A DNA stretch of 64,000 bases from DASSUW01 sp963844405 (GCA_963844405.1 CAWJNZ010000007.1:1369961-1433960); one strand, 5' to 3'; positions 1-8,653 are shown, counted from the stretch's first letter. Numbers and translations: made by a program. Notes: generated from the sequence alone by a model not told the origin.

Positions 1-874
1 AGACGCCGAGCGGCTCGACACGCGAGGCGAGCGAGCTGCCGCCGTCGATCGAGCGCAGGGCCACGACGACCACGTCGGCGTCGGCGCCCGCGTAGGCGGC
101 GGCCAGGCGCTCGGTCGCCGAGCTCTTGCCGGCGCCGCCGGCGCCGACGAAGGCGAGCGTGCGAGCCTCGCCGCCGAGGTCCGCGATGACCGGCAGGCGA
201 CGGGCGAGCGCGGTGCGGATCAGCTTCTTGAGGGCGCGCGGCTGCGCGAAGGGCAGGCCGTGGGCGACGGCCTCGGCCACGACGTCGGCGGCCAGGGCGG
301 GGCTCAGGCCGGCGGCCACGAGGCGCTGCTCGGCCGTGTCGGCCGTCGCCGGGCGCGGCGTGCCCGGGCCCTGGCGGGTCGCGGGAACGGCGGGCTCCTC
401 GTCGGGCTCGAAACCGGAGACGTACCCGTCAGCCACCGGCACAGCCTCTTCGATCGCCGTGCGGTTGGGCTGCGGGCCGTAGAGGCCGGCGTCGACGGAC
501 GCGGAGGCGGCGGCGACCATCACCTCGTGCGCGCGCTCGCCCACGCTGCTCTCCGCGCGCGTGAGCGCGTCGGCGAACGGCGACGCCTGCTCGACCAGCG
601 CCTGGATGGCCGGCGAGGAGAGGCCCTCCGCGGTCGCGCGGTCGTTGCGGGCTTCGAGCGGCTTCTCGTCGGGCAGCGCCGCGCGGGCGTCGACCTCGAC
701 GTACGACTTCTGGAAGAACCCGCCCACACCGCCCGCGAGGCCCTCGCGGCGGCGGAGCACGATGGCGTCGGCGCCGAGCTCGGCGCGGATCTTCGGCAGC
801 AGCTCCTCGAGGGTGCGGCCGCGGAAGGTCTGGATGTCGTTCTCGAGCGTCGTATCCATGTCCAGGTTCTCCAT
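1..874 (-). CDS. flhF: FlhF, SRP-type flagellar GTPase (partial, 3' part outside window)
   Basis: First ~291 residues of FlhF, the SRP-family GTPase that works at the membrane, with FlhG, to set flagellar position and number. The N-terminus shows the FlhF-specific segment TFRGRTLEELLPKIRAELG followed by VLRRREGL, then a variable acidic linker. The G-domain begins with the P-loop GAGGAGKSS near residues 244-252. The rest of the GTPase domain is cut by the window edge. The start is ATG at 874, 5 bp after the flhA stop; a second ATG at 859 is possible. It is last in the fliO-fliP-fliQ-fliR-flhB-flhA-flhF operon, a normal place for this gene. Confidence 0.9.
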   Translation of the reverse strand, partial: MENLDMDTTLENDIQTFRGRTLEELLPKIRAELGADAIVLRRREGLAGGVGGFFQKSYVEVDARAALPDEKPLEARNDRATAEGLSSPAIQALVEQASPFADALTRAESSVGERAHEVMVAAASASVDAGLYGPQPNRTAIEEAVPVADGYVSGFEPDEEPAVPATRQGPGTPRPATADTAEQRLVAAGLSPALAADVVAEAVAHGLPFAQPRALKKLIRTALARRLPVIADLGGEARTLAFVGAGGAGKSSATERLAAAYAGADADVVVVALRSIDGGSSLASRVEPLGV

Positions 875-879
875 CGGCA

Positions 880-2994
880 CTAAGTCGCCATGGCAACAGC
901 GTTGACGCCGGCGCGGGCGCCGAGCGATGTCGGATCCAGGACACCGATCGTCTCGACGCTGACCCCGGGCGCGATCTCGTTGTAGGAGCAGACCGCGAGT
1001 TGCGGCAGCCGCTGCTCGCACAGGCGCCGCAGGTGGCGGCGCACGCGCGCCGAGCACAGCAGCACCGGCCGGCCGCCGCGGGCGAGCGCCTGCTCGACGA
1101 CCTCCGCGCTGGAGTCGACGAGCGCGTGGGCGCGCATCGGGTCCATGGCCAGGAACTCGCCGTCGGCGGTCTGCACGAGCGCCTCGGCGATCTCCTGCTC
1201 GAGCGCGGGGTCGAGCGCGATCGCGCGCAGCGTGCTCTCGGCATCCAGGTACGGGGCCACGATCGTGCGGCCGAGCGCCTGGCGGGCGTACTCGGCGAGC
1301 ATCGCGACGTCGCGCGTGAGGCGCGCCTTGTCGCCGATCGCCTCGACCACGGCGCCGAGGTCGCGCACGGAGACGCCCTCGCGCAGCAGCGCCTGCAGGA
1401 CGCGCTGGATCTCGCCCACCGACAGCACGTCGGGCACGACCTCGTCGACCACGGCCTGGTTGACCTCCTTCAGCTGGTCGAGGAGCTGGCGGGTCTCCTG
1501 GCGGGTGAGCAGATCGGCGGCGTTGGCGCGGATGCTCTCGGTGAGGTGGGTGACGACGACCGACTCGGGGTCGACGACGGTCCAGCCGAGCGCCTCGGCC
1601 TCGGCGCGGCCGCTCTCCGGAATCCACACGGCGGGCAGGCCGAAGGCCGGCTCGGTGGTGGGGATGCCGGGCAGCTGGCCCATCGCGTCGCCCGGGTCCA
1701 TGGCCAGGTGGTGGCCGGGCATGACGCCGCCGCGGGCGACCTCGGTGCCGCGCACGCGCATCACGTACTCGTGCGAGTCGAGCCCGACGTCGTCGCGGAT
1801 GCGGACCGAAGGGATGACCATGCCGAGCTCGGCGGCGATCTGGCGGCGGATCGTGCCGACGCGCTGGAGCAGCGTGCCGCCCGCCTGCTGGTCGACCATC
1901 GGCACGAGGCCGAAGCCGATCGCCAGCTCGAGCGGGTCGAGCGTGAGCGCGTCGAGCGCCGCGTCGCGCGGGGCGGGCAGCGCGCCGGTGGCGGCCGCGG
2001 TCGCCGCGCTGGCGGCCTCGGCCGCCGCGCGCTCGGCCTTGGTCGGCGCGTTGCGGAGCGACCAGCCGACGGCGAAGAACAGACCGCCGATGATCAGGAA
2101 CGGGATCTTCGGCAGGGCGGGGACGAGCGCGAAGGCCATGATCACGACGCCGGCCACGAGCGGCGCCTTGCGCTGCTCGAGGATCTGGTTCGCAACGTCG
2201 GAGCCGAGGTCGGCGTCGGAGGCCGAGCGGGTGACGAGGATGCCGGTCGCGACCGAGATCAGCAGCGCCGGGATCTGCGCGCACAGGCCGTCGCCGATCG
2301 TCAGCAGCGAGAAGTGCTGGATCGCCTCGCCGAACGGCATGCCCATCTGCATGACGCCGATGATCACGCCGCCGATCAGGTTGATGATCGTGATGAGGAT
2401 GCCGGCCATGGCGTCGCCCTTGACGAACTTCGAGGCGCCGTCCATCGCGCCGTAGAAGTCCGCCTCCTGGGCGATCTCCGCGCGGCGCTTGCGCGCCTCC
2501 TCGTCGGTGATCTGGCCGGTGTTCAGGTCGGCGTCGATCGCCATCTGCTTGCCCGGCATGGCGTCGAGCGTGAAGCGCGCGCCCACCTCGGCGACGCGGC
2601 CGGCGCCGTTCGTGATCACCACGAACTGGATGACGATCAGGATCAGGAAGATCACGAGGCCGACGACCACGTTGCCGCCGACGACGAACTCGCCGAAGGC
2701 GCTGACCACGTGGCCGGCGTCGCCGTGCAGCAGGATCAGGCGGGTCACCGAGATGTTGATGGCCAGCCGCAGCAGGGTGGTGAGCAGCAGGAGGCTCGGG
2801 AACGAGCTGAAGTCGAGCGCCCGCGGCACGTAGAGGGTGGCCACGACGATCATCAGCGCCGCCGAGATGTTCAGCGTGATGAGCAGGTCGAGGATGAACG
2901 GCGGCAGCGGGATGACCATCATCGCCACGACCAGCACGACGGCGGCGGCGGCGACGAGGTCGGAGTGGCGCGAGGCCTTCTTCAGGAGGTTCAT
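880..2994 (-). CDS. flhA: FlhA, flagellar type III export gate
   Basis: Predicted 704-residue FlhA, the large export-gate membrane protein of the flagellar type III secretion apparatus. About eight hydrophobic segments occupy roughly residues 15-310, including conserved NISVTRLIL and the cytoplasmic loop GARFTLDAMPGKQMAIDADL. A ~350-residue soluble C-terminal domain follows. Length matches the family (about 690-700). The start is ATG at 2994 (MNLLKKASRHSD); a longer in-frame extension upstream lies over flhB and is rejected. The start overlaps the flhB stop by 4 bp (ATGA), implying translational coupling. Confidence 0.97.
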   Translation of the reverse strand: MNLLKKASRHSDLVAAAAVVLVVAMMVIPLPPFILDLLITLNISAALMIVVATLYVPRALDFSSFPSLLLLTTLLRLAINISVTRLILLHGDAGHVVSAFGEFVVGGNVVVGLVIFLILIVIQFVVITNGAGRVAEVGARFTLDAMPGKQMAIDADLNTGQITDEEARKRRAEIAQEADFYGAMDGASKFVKGDAMAGILITIINLIGGVIIGVMQMGMPFGEAIQHFSLLTIGDGLCAQIPALLISVATGILVTRSASDADLGSDVANQILEQRKAPLVAGVVIMAFALVPALPKIPFLIIGGLFFAVGWSLRNAPTKAERAAAEAASAATAAATGALPAPRDAALDALTLDPLELAIGFGLVPMVDQQAGGTLLQRVGTIRRQIAAELGMVIPSVRIRDDVGLDSHEYVMRVRGTEVARGGVMPGHHLAMDPGDAMGQLPGIPTTEPAFGLPAVWIPESGRAEAEALGWTVVDPESVVVTHLTESIRANAADLLTRQETRQLLDQLKEVNQAVVDEVVPDVLSVGEIQRVLQALLREGVSVRDLGAVVEAIGDKARLTRDVAMLAEYARQALGRTIVAPYLDAESTLRAIALDPALEQEIAEALVQTADGEFLAMDPMRAHALVDSSAEVVEQALARGGRPVLLCSARVRRHLRRLCEQRLPQLAVCSYNEIAPGVSVETIGVLDPTSLGARAGVNAVAMAT

Positions 2995-4055
2995 GCGGCG
3001 GCGGCCCTCTGACCGGCGACTCGGTAGACGTAGGCGAGCAGCTGGGCGACGCCCTGGAAGAGCTCCTCGGGGATCATGCGGCCGATGTCGACGCTCGCGT
3101 ACAGGGCGCGAGCGAGCGGCGGGTCGGGCACCACGGCGACGCCGTGGGCGGCGGCCTCGCGGCGGATGCGCAGCGCCAGGTGGTCGGTGCCCTTGGCGAC
3201 GACCACGGGGGCCGGGTTGTCGCCGTCGTACCTGAGGGCGACCGAGAAGTGGGTCGGGTTGGTGACGACCACGTCGGCGGTCGGCACCGCGTCCATCATG
3301 CGGGCGCGGGCGAGCTCCATCGCGCGGCGGCGCTGGGCGCCCTTGACCTCGGACGGCAGCTCCTGCTGCTTGAACTCCCGCTTGACCTCCTCCTTGTCCA
3401 TCTTGAGGTTCTTCTCGAACCGATGGCGCTGGTAGATGTAGTCGGCGACCGCGATCACCAGGTAGGCGAGCGCGGCCCACTGGCCGACGCGGAGGATGAG
3501 CGAGGCGAGGTGCGGGAGCAGCGCCTGGGCGGGCATGCCGACCAGCGCGGCCATCTCGTCGAGCCTCGGGAAGACGGCGAGGGCGACGACGCCGGCGACG
3601 GCGCCGATCTTGAGCGAGTTCTTGACCGACTCGAAGACCGCGTTGACGCCGAAGATGTTCTTGGCGCCGGTCAGCGGGTTGAGCTTCTTGAAGTCCGGGG
3701 CCAGCGCCTTCGGCGACGGCTTGAAGCCGACCTGGCCGACGCTGGCCACGACGCCGGCCAGCATGGCCACGGCGACGATCGGGACGACGGCGACCGCGAC
3801 GTGCATGCCGACGGTCGCGAAGAGCTCGCCCACGCCCTTGCGGGACACCACGTCCGGCGACTCGATCCAGGCGAGCACGCCGACCATGGCCTCCTGCATC
3901 CGGTGGAGCATGCCCGGGCCGAAGGCCGAGAGGGCGAGCACCGAGGCCAGCAGCACGATCGCGCCGTTGGCGTCCATCGACCGGGCGACCTGGCCCTTCT
4001 CGCGCGCCTCTTGGCGCTTCTTGGGTGTGGCCTTCTCGGTCTTGTTCTCGGCCAT
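2991..4055 (-). CDS. flhB: FlhB, flagellar export substrate-specificity switch
   Basis: Predicted 354-residue FlhB. Four hydrophobic segments lie between about residues 30 and 210. The cytoplasmic domain carries the self-cleavage motif NPTH at residues 266-269; in the family, cleavage after the Asn switches export from rod/hook to filament substrates, together with FliK. The N-terminus MAENKTEKATPKKRQEAREKG is the family signature and fixes the start at 4055, 2 bp after the fliR stop. A second, stand-alone copy of the FlhB cytoplasmic domain is encoded at 25646-25915. Confidence 0.97.
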   Translation of the reverse strand: MAENKTEKATPKKRQEAREKGQVARSMDANGAIVLLASVLALSAFGPGMLHRMQEAMVGVLAWIESPDVVSRKGVGELFATVGMHVAVAVVPIVAVAMLAGVVASVGQVGFKPSPKALAPDFKKLNPLTGAKNIFGVNAVFESVKNSLKIGAVAGVVALAVFPRLDEMAALVGMPAQALLPHLASLILRVGQWAALAYLVIAVADYIYQRHRFEKNLKMDKEEVKREFKQQELPSEVKGAQRRRAMELARARMMDAVPTADVVVTNPTHFSVALRYDGDNPAPVVVAKGTDHLALRIRREAAAHGVAVVPDPPLARALYASVDIGRMIPEELFQGVAQLLAYVYRVAGQRAAAA

Positions 4056-4057
4056 CG

Positions 4058-4855
4058 CTAGCCCTCGACCCTCAGGGTCCGGAGCGCCGCGGAGACCGAG
4101 GCCTGCATCTCGTCGGAGAGCCAGCCGGCCACGAACGGCAGCGAGGCGCCGACCAGGATGAGCCCGATCGTGACCTTGGCCGGGAAGCCGACGGCGAAGA
4201 CGTTGAGCTGCGGGACGACCTTGTTGACCAGGCCGAAGGCGACGTCGCACAGCACGACGGCGATCAGCACCGGCGCGCAGACCTGGATCGCGGAGGCGAA
4301 GATGCCGCTGAACGCCACCTGGGCGCCCTCGACGAGGCTGCCGATGGCCGGCGCGTCGGCGAGCGGGATCTGCTCGTAGCTGCGGGCGATGCCCTGGATG
4401 ACCCAGGCGTCGCCTCCGATGACCACGAAGATCATCACGCCGACGAGCGCGTAGAGCTGGTTGAGGACGCCGCCGTTGGTGCCGCTCACCGGGTCGACGA
4501 GGGCGCCGAAGCTGAAGCCGATCAGCGTGTCGATCAGGTTGCCGGCCACCTGGATGGCGGCGAAGAGGGCGGCCAGCGCGAAGGCGAAGCCCATCCCGAC
4601 GAGCATCTCCTTGACGACGAGGCCGCCGAGCTCGAGGACGCCGGTGGGCAGGACCGCGCCGTCGCCGGCGTTGGCGGCGATCGGCGCGATGCCGAGCGCC
4701 AGTCCGACGGCCACGATGCCCTTCGCGCGGGCGGGCAGCATCTTCGACGAGAAGAGCGGGGCGAGCAGGAAGAGCGGCGAGATGCGCGCCAGCACGAGCA
4801 TGAACGCGATCGCCTGCTGCTGGCCGAACTGGGCCAGGATCGCCTCGGGGCTCAT
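4058..4855 (-). CDS. fliR: FliR, flagellar export gate protein
   Basis: Predicted 265-residue integral membrane protein of the FliP/FliQ/FliR export-gate core. It is hydrophobic throughout, with the conserved N-terminal segment LARISPLFLLAPLFSSK and several membrane helices, and has the usual family length (about 255-265). ATG at 4855 (MSPEAILAQF) is chosen because it overlaps the fliQ stop by 4 bp and removes a non-homologous upstream extension. It lies between fliQ and flhB as in most flagellar operons. Confidence 0.95.
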   Translation of the reverse strand: MSPEAILAQFGQQQAIAFMLVLARISPLFLLAPLFSSKMLPARAKGIVAVGLALGIAPIAANAGDGAVLPTGVLELGGLVVKEMLVGMGFAFALAALFAAIQVAGNLIDTLIGFSFGALVDPVSGTNGGVLNQLYALVGVMIFVVIGGDAWVIQGIARSYEQIPLADAPAIGSLVEGAQVAFSGIFASAIQVCAPVLIAVVLCDVAFGLVNKVVPQLNVFAVGFPAKVTIGLILVGASLPFVAGWLSDEMQASVSAALRTLRVEG

Positions 4856-5124
4856 GCGCCCACCAGGCTGGGGATCTGGCCGTAGAGGTCCTGCGTCCAG
4901 GTGATGATCTGGCCGAGCATCCACGGGCCGGCGACCACGAGGACGACGACCATGCCGACGATCTTCGGGATGAAGCTGAGCGTCTGCTCCTGGATCTGCG
5001 TGACCGCCTGGAAGACGGACACGACGAGGCCGAGCACGAGCCCGACGAGCAGGAGCGGCATCCCGATCTTCAGGGCCAGCTCCATCGCGGAGACGCAGAT
5101 GCTGACGACGCTGTCCTGGGTCAT
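4852..5124 (-). CDS. fliQ: FliQ, flagellar export gate protein
   Basis: Predicted 90-residue small membrane protein with two hydrophobic helices (about residues 17-40 and 52-72) and the typical FliQ motif SVFQAVTQIQEQTLSFIPK between them. Length is exactly that of the family. It assembles with FliP and FliR into the helical export-gate pore. Its first base is shared with the fliP stop region and its stop overlaps the fliR start, so fliP-fliQ-fliR are probably translated as a coupled set. Confidence 0.96.
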   Translation of the reverse strand: MTQDSVVSICVSAMELALKIGMPLLLVGLVLGLVVSVFQAVTQIQEQTLSFIPKIVGMVVVLVVAGPWMLGQIITWTQDLYGQIPSLVGA

Positions 5125-5759
5125 CAGTGGAAGCTCTCCACGAGCGAGCGGGTGACGAGGTTCCAGCCGTCGACCAGGACGAAGAGCAGGATCTTGAACG
5201 GCAGCGAGATGAAGACGGGCGGCAGCATCACCATGCCCATCGACATCAGCGTGGCGCCGACGACGAGGTCGATGATCAGGAACGGCAGGAAGATCAGGAA
5301 CCCGATCTGGAACGCCGTCTTGAGCTCGGAGATGATGAACGCGGGGATGAGGACGTGGGTCGGGATGTCCGCCCGCGTGTCCGGGCTGGAGATCTTGCCG
5401 AGCTTGGCGAAGAGCGCGAGGTCCTTGCTGCGCGTCTGGTCGAACATGAACTCGCGCATCGGGCCCTCGGCGCGCTTGTAGGCCTGCTGCTGGGTGATCT
5501 TGCCCTTGGAGAGCGGGACGAAGGCGTCGTCCTTGATCTTCGTGAAGGTCGGCGCCATCACGAAGATGGTCAGGAACAGCGCGATGCCGACCAGCACCTG
5601 GTTGGGCGGCGCGGTCGGCGTGCCGAGGCCGGAGCGGATGAAGCCGAGGACGATGAGGATGCGGGTGAAGCCGGTGACCGTGAAGAGCAGCGCCGGCACC
5701 AGCGAGATGCCCGCGATCAGCAGCAGCAGCTGGATCGCGTTCGATCCGTCCGCCTTCAC
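5124..5759 (-). CDS. fliP: FliP, flagellar export gate protein
   Basis: Predicted 211-residue FliP, the main pore-forming subunit of the flagellar export gate. Family motifs visible are FTRILIVLGFIRSGLGT, the PPNQVLVGIALFLT segment, and the C-terminal hydrophobic block with MVMLPPVFISLPFK. It is shorter than Gram-negative FliP (about 245) because it lacks the long cleaved signal peptide; a hydrophobic N-terminal stretch is present instead. The start ATG at 5759 overlaps the fliO stop by 4 bp. Confidence 0.96.
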   Translation of the reverse strand: MKADGSNAIQLLLLIAGISLVPALLFTVTGFTRILIVLGFIRSGLGTPTAPPNQVLVGIALFLTIFVMAPTFTKIKDDAFVPLSKGKITQQQAYKRAEGPMREFMFDQTRSKDLALFAKLGKISSPDTRADIPTHVLIPAFIISELKTAFQIGFLIFLPFLIIDLVVGATLMSMGMVMLPPVFISLPFKILLFVLVDGWNLVTRSLVESFH

Positions 5760-6274
5760 CGGATCACCGTCAGGCGCCGCAGGTTGTCCAGGAACGAGCC
5801 GGCGCGACGTGGCTCGTCGGCGGCCGGCGCCGACTCGATCTCGTCCGCCAGCAGCCCGAGCGCGCGCGCTTCGGCCTCGCTGTAGGTGCGGATCGGCGTG
5901 ACGCCGTGCTCGCCGGCGCCCACGAGGACGATCTCCTCGCCCGCGCGGACCAGGTGGATGCTGCGGTTGGCGCCGAGCGGCAGCGTGGCGAGGGTCTTCA
6001 GGCCGTCGCCGGACGCGGTCTCCTCGCGCGCCGCCCTGACCTGCTTTAGGACCCAGTAGAGCCCGTAGATGACGCCGATCACGATCGCCAGGCCGACGAT
6101 CGTCCGCACCAGCCCGCCGCCGGTCGACCCGGCGGCCTGCGCGGGCGCGGCGCTGCCGTCGGACAGCTTCAGGCGCGTGCGCTCACCGTCCGCCGCGAGC
6201 GCGGCGGGTGCGAGCAGGAAAAGGCCGAGGACGGCCGTTCCCGCTGACTTGAGGGCAGGGGAGATCCGCATCAC
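5756..6274 (-). CDS. fliO: FliO, flagellar biosynthesis membrane protein
   Basis: Predicted 172-residue FliO, a poorly conserved single-span protein that helps assemble the FliP ring. It has an N-terminal signal-like hydrophobic segment ending in Ala-Leu-Ala-Ala, a periplasmic-side linker, a membrane helix at about residues 57-75 (TIVGLAIVIGVIYGLYWVL) and a small cytoplasmic domain with the family-like stretch LKTLATLPLGANRSIHLV. Start is GTG at 6274 or ATG at 6271. It is the first gene of the fliO-flhF operon and sits 33 nt after a strong sigma-28-type promoter. Identity rests on topology, motif and position. Confidence 0.88.
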   Translation of the reverse strand: MMRISPALKSAGTAVLGLFLLAPAALAADGERTRLKLSDGSAAPAQAAGSTGGGLVRTIVGLAIVIGVIYGLYWVLKQVRAAREETASGDGLKTLATLPLGANRSIHLVRAGEEIVLVGAGEHGVTPIRTYSEAEARALGLLADEIESAPAADEPRRAGSFLDNLRRLTVIR

Positions 6275-6307
6275 CGAGGGGGCGAGCCTGGATAGGGCTC
6301 GAACTCT

Positions 6308-6334
6308 TCATCGGCCGGTGCGAAAGGGTCTTTA
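6308..6334 (-). promoter_or_regulatory. sigma-28-type promoter of the fliO-flhF operon
   Basis: On the minus strand TAAA (6334-6331) is followed after exactly 15 bp by GCCGATGA (6315-6308). This matches the sigma-28/sigma-D consensus TAAA-N15-GCCGATAA at all but one -10 base. The -10 lies 33 nt before the fliO start. Its -35 occupies the same bases as a TTTAAT -10 hexamer for the divergent gene at 6344, so the two promoters should exclude each other. Confidence 0.85.
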
Positions 6335-6336
6335 AT
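6331..6336 (+). promoter_or_regulatory. Candidate -10 element for the divergent esterase-like gene
   Basis: TTTAAT (five of six to TATAAT) ends 7 nt before the ATG at 6344, and no Shine-Dalgarno sequence is seen. This spacing is typical of leaderless actinobacterial transcripts. No good -35 is present. It overlaps the -35 of the fliO promoter on the other strand. Confidence 0.5.
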
Positions 6337-6343
6337 CCCGGCC

Positions 6344-7414
6344 ATGATCAGACGAGCCACCGTCGCGGTCGCCCTGCTCCTGGCAGCGGCGGCGGCGCCC
6401 GCGGCCGCCCGCGAGCGGCCGATCGACCTCGAGTTCCGCGGCCAGGCGATCGTGCCGAGCGGTACGACGTTCGCGGGGACGACGGTCGGCGGGCTGTCGT
6501 CGATCACGTACGACCGGCGCGACGTCTACTACGCCGTGTCCGACGACCAGGTCGGCGCGCGCTTCTACACCGTGGCGCTGGACATCCGGGACGGGCGGCT
6601 GACCGCCGGCGACGTGCGCTTCGAGGACGTCACGACGCTGCTCGGCCCCGACGGCGCTCCGCAGGAGGCGATGAGCCTCGACCCCGAGGGGCTGGCGCTG
6701 ACGAACGACCGCGAGCTGATCCTCACCTCCGAGGGCCTGCCCGCCCGCCTGATCGACCCGTTCGTGCGCCGGCACGCGCTGGACGGAACGTATCTCGGCG
6801 ACCTTTCGGTGCCCTCGGCCTTCCACGTCACGGCCGACCAGTCGAGCGGCGTGCGGCCGAACCTCGGCTTCGAGAGCGCCGGCGTGCTCGGCCGCGACCT
6901 CTTCGTGGGCGCCGAGAACGCGCTCTACCAGGACGGCCCGCCCGCGACGCTGGCCGGCGGGAGCCCGGCGCGGATCCTGCGCTACGACCTGCGGACGGGC
7001 CGCGTCGAGCGCCAGTGGATCTACGTCACCGACCCCGTGGCCGAGCCGCCCGTGCCGGCGAACGCCTTCTCGGTCAACGGGCTGGTCGAGCTCCTCCCGC
7101 TCGACGACGACCGCCTGATCGCGATGGAGCGATCGTTCTCGGTCGGCGCGCCCGGCACCGGCAACACCATCCGCCTCTACGACGTCCGGCTGGGCGAGGA
7201 CACCGCCGGCAAGCGGCTCCTGCTCGACCTCGACGCCCTCGGCATCCCGCTCGACAACGTCGAGGGCATGACGCTGGGCGCACCGCTGCGCGGCGGCTAT
7301 CGCTCGCTCGTGCTGGTCAGCGACAACAACTTCGCCGGCGCGCAGTTCACGCAGTTCCTGCTGTTCGCGCTGAAGGCGACCGGCGTTCGTGGCGCTCGTA
7401 ACGGAGCGCGTTGA
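6344..7414 (+). CDS. Secreted esterase-like/phytase-like beta-propeller protein
   Basis: Predicted 356-residue exported protein. A signal peptide (IRRATVAVALLLAAAAAPAAA) is followed by a domain of the esterase-like activity of phytase type. Visible family traits are GGLSSITYD, a DPEGLAL segment near residue 108, SDEGLP-like text, and the C-terminal NVEGMTLG...LVLVSDNNF block. Proteins of this family are predicted six-bladed propellers; the substrate is unknown. It lies divergent from fliO inside the flagellar locus and has no flagellar homology. Its last 68 bp overlap tail-to-tail with the yihY-type gene. The start codon has no Shine-Dalgarno. Confidence 0.8.
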   Translation: MIRRATVAVALLLAAAAAPAAARERPIDLEFRGQAIVPSGTTFAGTTVGGLSSITYDRRDVYYAVSDDQVGARFYTVALDIRDGRLTAGDVRFEDVTTLLGPDGAPQEAMSLDPEGLALTNDRELILTSEGLPARLIDPFVRRHALDGTYLGDLSVPSAFHVTADQSSGVRPNLGFESAGVLGRDLFVGAENALYQDGPPATLAGGSPARILRYDLRTGRVERQWIYVTDPVAEPPVPANAFSVNGLVELLPLDDDRLIAMERSFSVGAPGTGNTIRLYDVRLGEDTAGKRLLLDLDALGIPLDNVEGMTLGAPLRGGYRSLVLVSDNNFAGAQFTQFLLFALKATGVRGARNGAR

Positions 7415-8198
7415 TGACGCCGCCCGCCAGCAGGATCAGCGCGAGCGCGTAGAACCACACGAGCGCGATGAGGACGAAGACGAAGGTGGTCCCCGCGCGC
7501 AGCGTCGTCACGTTCTGGAGGTAGAGCGGGAAGCCGTAGTCGACGACGCCCATGGCCAGCGTGGCGGCCACCGCTCCCGGCCAGACGCTGTGCCACGGCA
7601 CCGCCCCGCTGGGCACGAGGCGGTAGGTGGCGCACAGCGCGCAGAACAGGACCACCACGCCTGCCGCCAGCGTCATCCCGTAGACCAGGCCGCGGACGTC
7701 GGACAGCCCGAGCGGCAGGTCCTCGGTGCCCGTCACGAGCAGGCTTTGGAGCGCGGGCACGGCGACGCTGGCCACGATGAAGAGCAGCACGACGGCGAAC
7801 ATGCCGAGCGCGAACAGCTTCTGGCGCACCCAGCTGCGGCACGGCCGGTGGTAGATCTGGCAGAACGCGGTGTCGAGCGCGCCCCAGAACGAGGTGGCGA
7901 ACCAGATCGACGCCACGATGGCGACGATGCCGGTGGTGGTCGAGGAGTCCTGCAGCCGGCGCACGGCCTCGCTCAGCGTGCTCTCCGCGGCCGTGGGGAA
8001 GAGCTGCTCGAGGTCGAGCAGCACGGACGCCTGGACCTCCTCCGAGCGCAGGATGCGGCCCGCGATGAACAGCGCGACGAGCGCGACCGGGAAGATCGAC
8101 AGCAGCAGGTTGTACGCCACCATCGAGGCGAGGCCCGTGAGGTTGTCCTCGTAGGCCTTGCCCCAGAAGCTCGCGACGGCGGCGCGGACTCTCCCCAT
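7347..8198 (-). CDS. YihY/BrkB-family polytopic membrane protein
   Basis: Predicted 283-residue inner-membrane protein with about six hydrophobic helices. Family features include the N-terminal LTGLASMVAYNLLLSIFPVA (amphipathic plus first helix), the SIWFATSFWGALDTAFCQIY motif and the C-terminal VLIALVWFYALALILLAGG helix. Members were once called RNase BN or virulence factor BrkB; their function is not settled. A GATACT hexamer lies 9 nt before the ATG. It sits between fliN and the divergent esterase gene and interrupts the flagellar run; the 3' end overlaps the esterase gene by 68 bp. Confidence 0.85.
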   Translation of the reverse strand: MGRVRAAVASFWGKAYEDNLTGLASMVAYNLLLSIFPVALVALFIAGRILRSEEVQASVLLDLEQLFPTAAESTLSEAVRRLQDSSTTTGIVAIVASIWFATSFWGALDTAFCQIYHRPCRSWVRQKLFALGMFAVVLLFIVASVAVPALQSLLVTGTEDLPLGLSDVRGLVYGMTLAAGVVVLFCALCATYRLVPSGAVPWHSVWPGAVAATLAMGVVDYGFPLYLQNVTTLRAGTTFVFVLIALVWFYALALILLAGGVINALRYERHERRSPSARTAGTA

Positions 8199-8231
8199 CT
8201 GCCGGGGAGTATCCGCGCCGCGCGATCGCTA

Positions 8232-8255
8232 AGCCCCGATCGGTGGATCGGGGCT
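8232..8255 (-). terminator. Hairpin at the end of the fliN operon
   Basis: Perfect 10-bp inverted repeat, AGCCCCGATC and GATCGGGGCT, with a 4-nt loop, overlapping the fliN stop codon and lying 34 bp before yihY. There is no T-run after it on the minus strand, so strong termination is not certain, but the position fits the end of flbD-motA-motB-fliL-fliN. Confidence 0.55.
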
Positions 8256-8646
8256 ACGCGCTGGGAGCGATCTGAACTTCGGCCAGGACGGCCGGGAAGT
8301 CGACGTCCTCGGCGGGCGCCGGCTCCTCGGCCGGGGCGCTCTCGGACGCCACGACCTCGGTCACGCGCAGGCCGAACTCCTCGTCGATGACCACGACCTC
8401 GCCGCGCGCGATCGGCTTGCCGTTGACCAGCAGGTCGACGGGCTCGCCGGCGAGCCGGTTGAGGGTCACGATCGAGCCCGGGCCGAGCGCGAGCGTCTCG
8501 CGGATCGTCATCTGGGTCCGGCCGATCTCGACGGCGAGCTCCACAGGGACGTCGTAGAGCCGCTCGAGCTCGGGCGGGCCGTCGCCGGCGGCGGCCGGCG
8601 TGCTGACGGTGGTCTCGAAGGGGACGTAGTCGACGGGATCGCTCAT
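8254..8646 (-). CDS. fliN: FliN-type flagellar motor switch protein
   Basis: Predicted 130-residue protein with one C-terminal SpoA/FliN domain (about residues 27-100): LYDVPVELAVEIGRTQMTI, ETLALGPGSIVTL, then GEPVDLLVNGKPIARGEVVV. FliN forms the lower C-ring of the motor and binds FliH during export. The acidic, Ala-rich tail after residue 100 is unusual. There is no FliM-like domain in this protein and no separate fliM between fliL and fliN, where it is usually found. Last gene of the flbD-motA-motB-fliL-fliN unit. Confidence 0.9.
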   Translation of the reverse strand: MSDPVDYVPFETTVSTPAAAGDGPPELERLYDVPVELAVEIGRTQMTIRETLALGPGSIVTLNRLAGEPVDLLVNGKPIARGEVVVIDEEFGLRVTEVVASESAPAEEPAPAEDVDFPAVLAEVQIAPSA

Positions 8647-8653
8647 GGGTTCC

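Noticed and set aside
1000..3012. 670-codon open frame on the plus strand opposite flhA
   Set aside because: Arg/His/Asp/Gln-rich translation typical of antisense reading of GC-rich genes; flhA on the other strand has full family motifs.
2995..3480. Upstream in-frame extension of flhA (start at 3480)
   Set aside because: It lies over flhB; FlhA homology begins exactly at MNLLKK.
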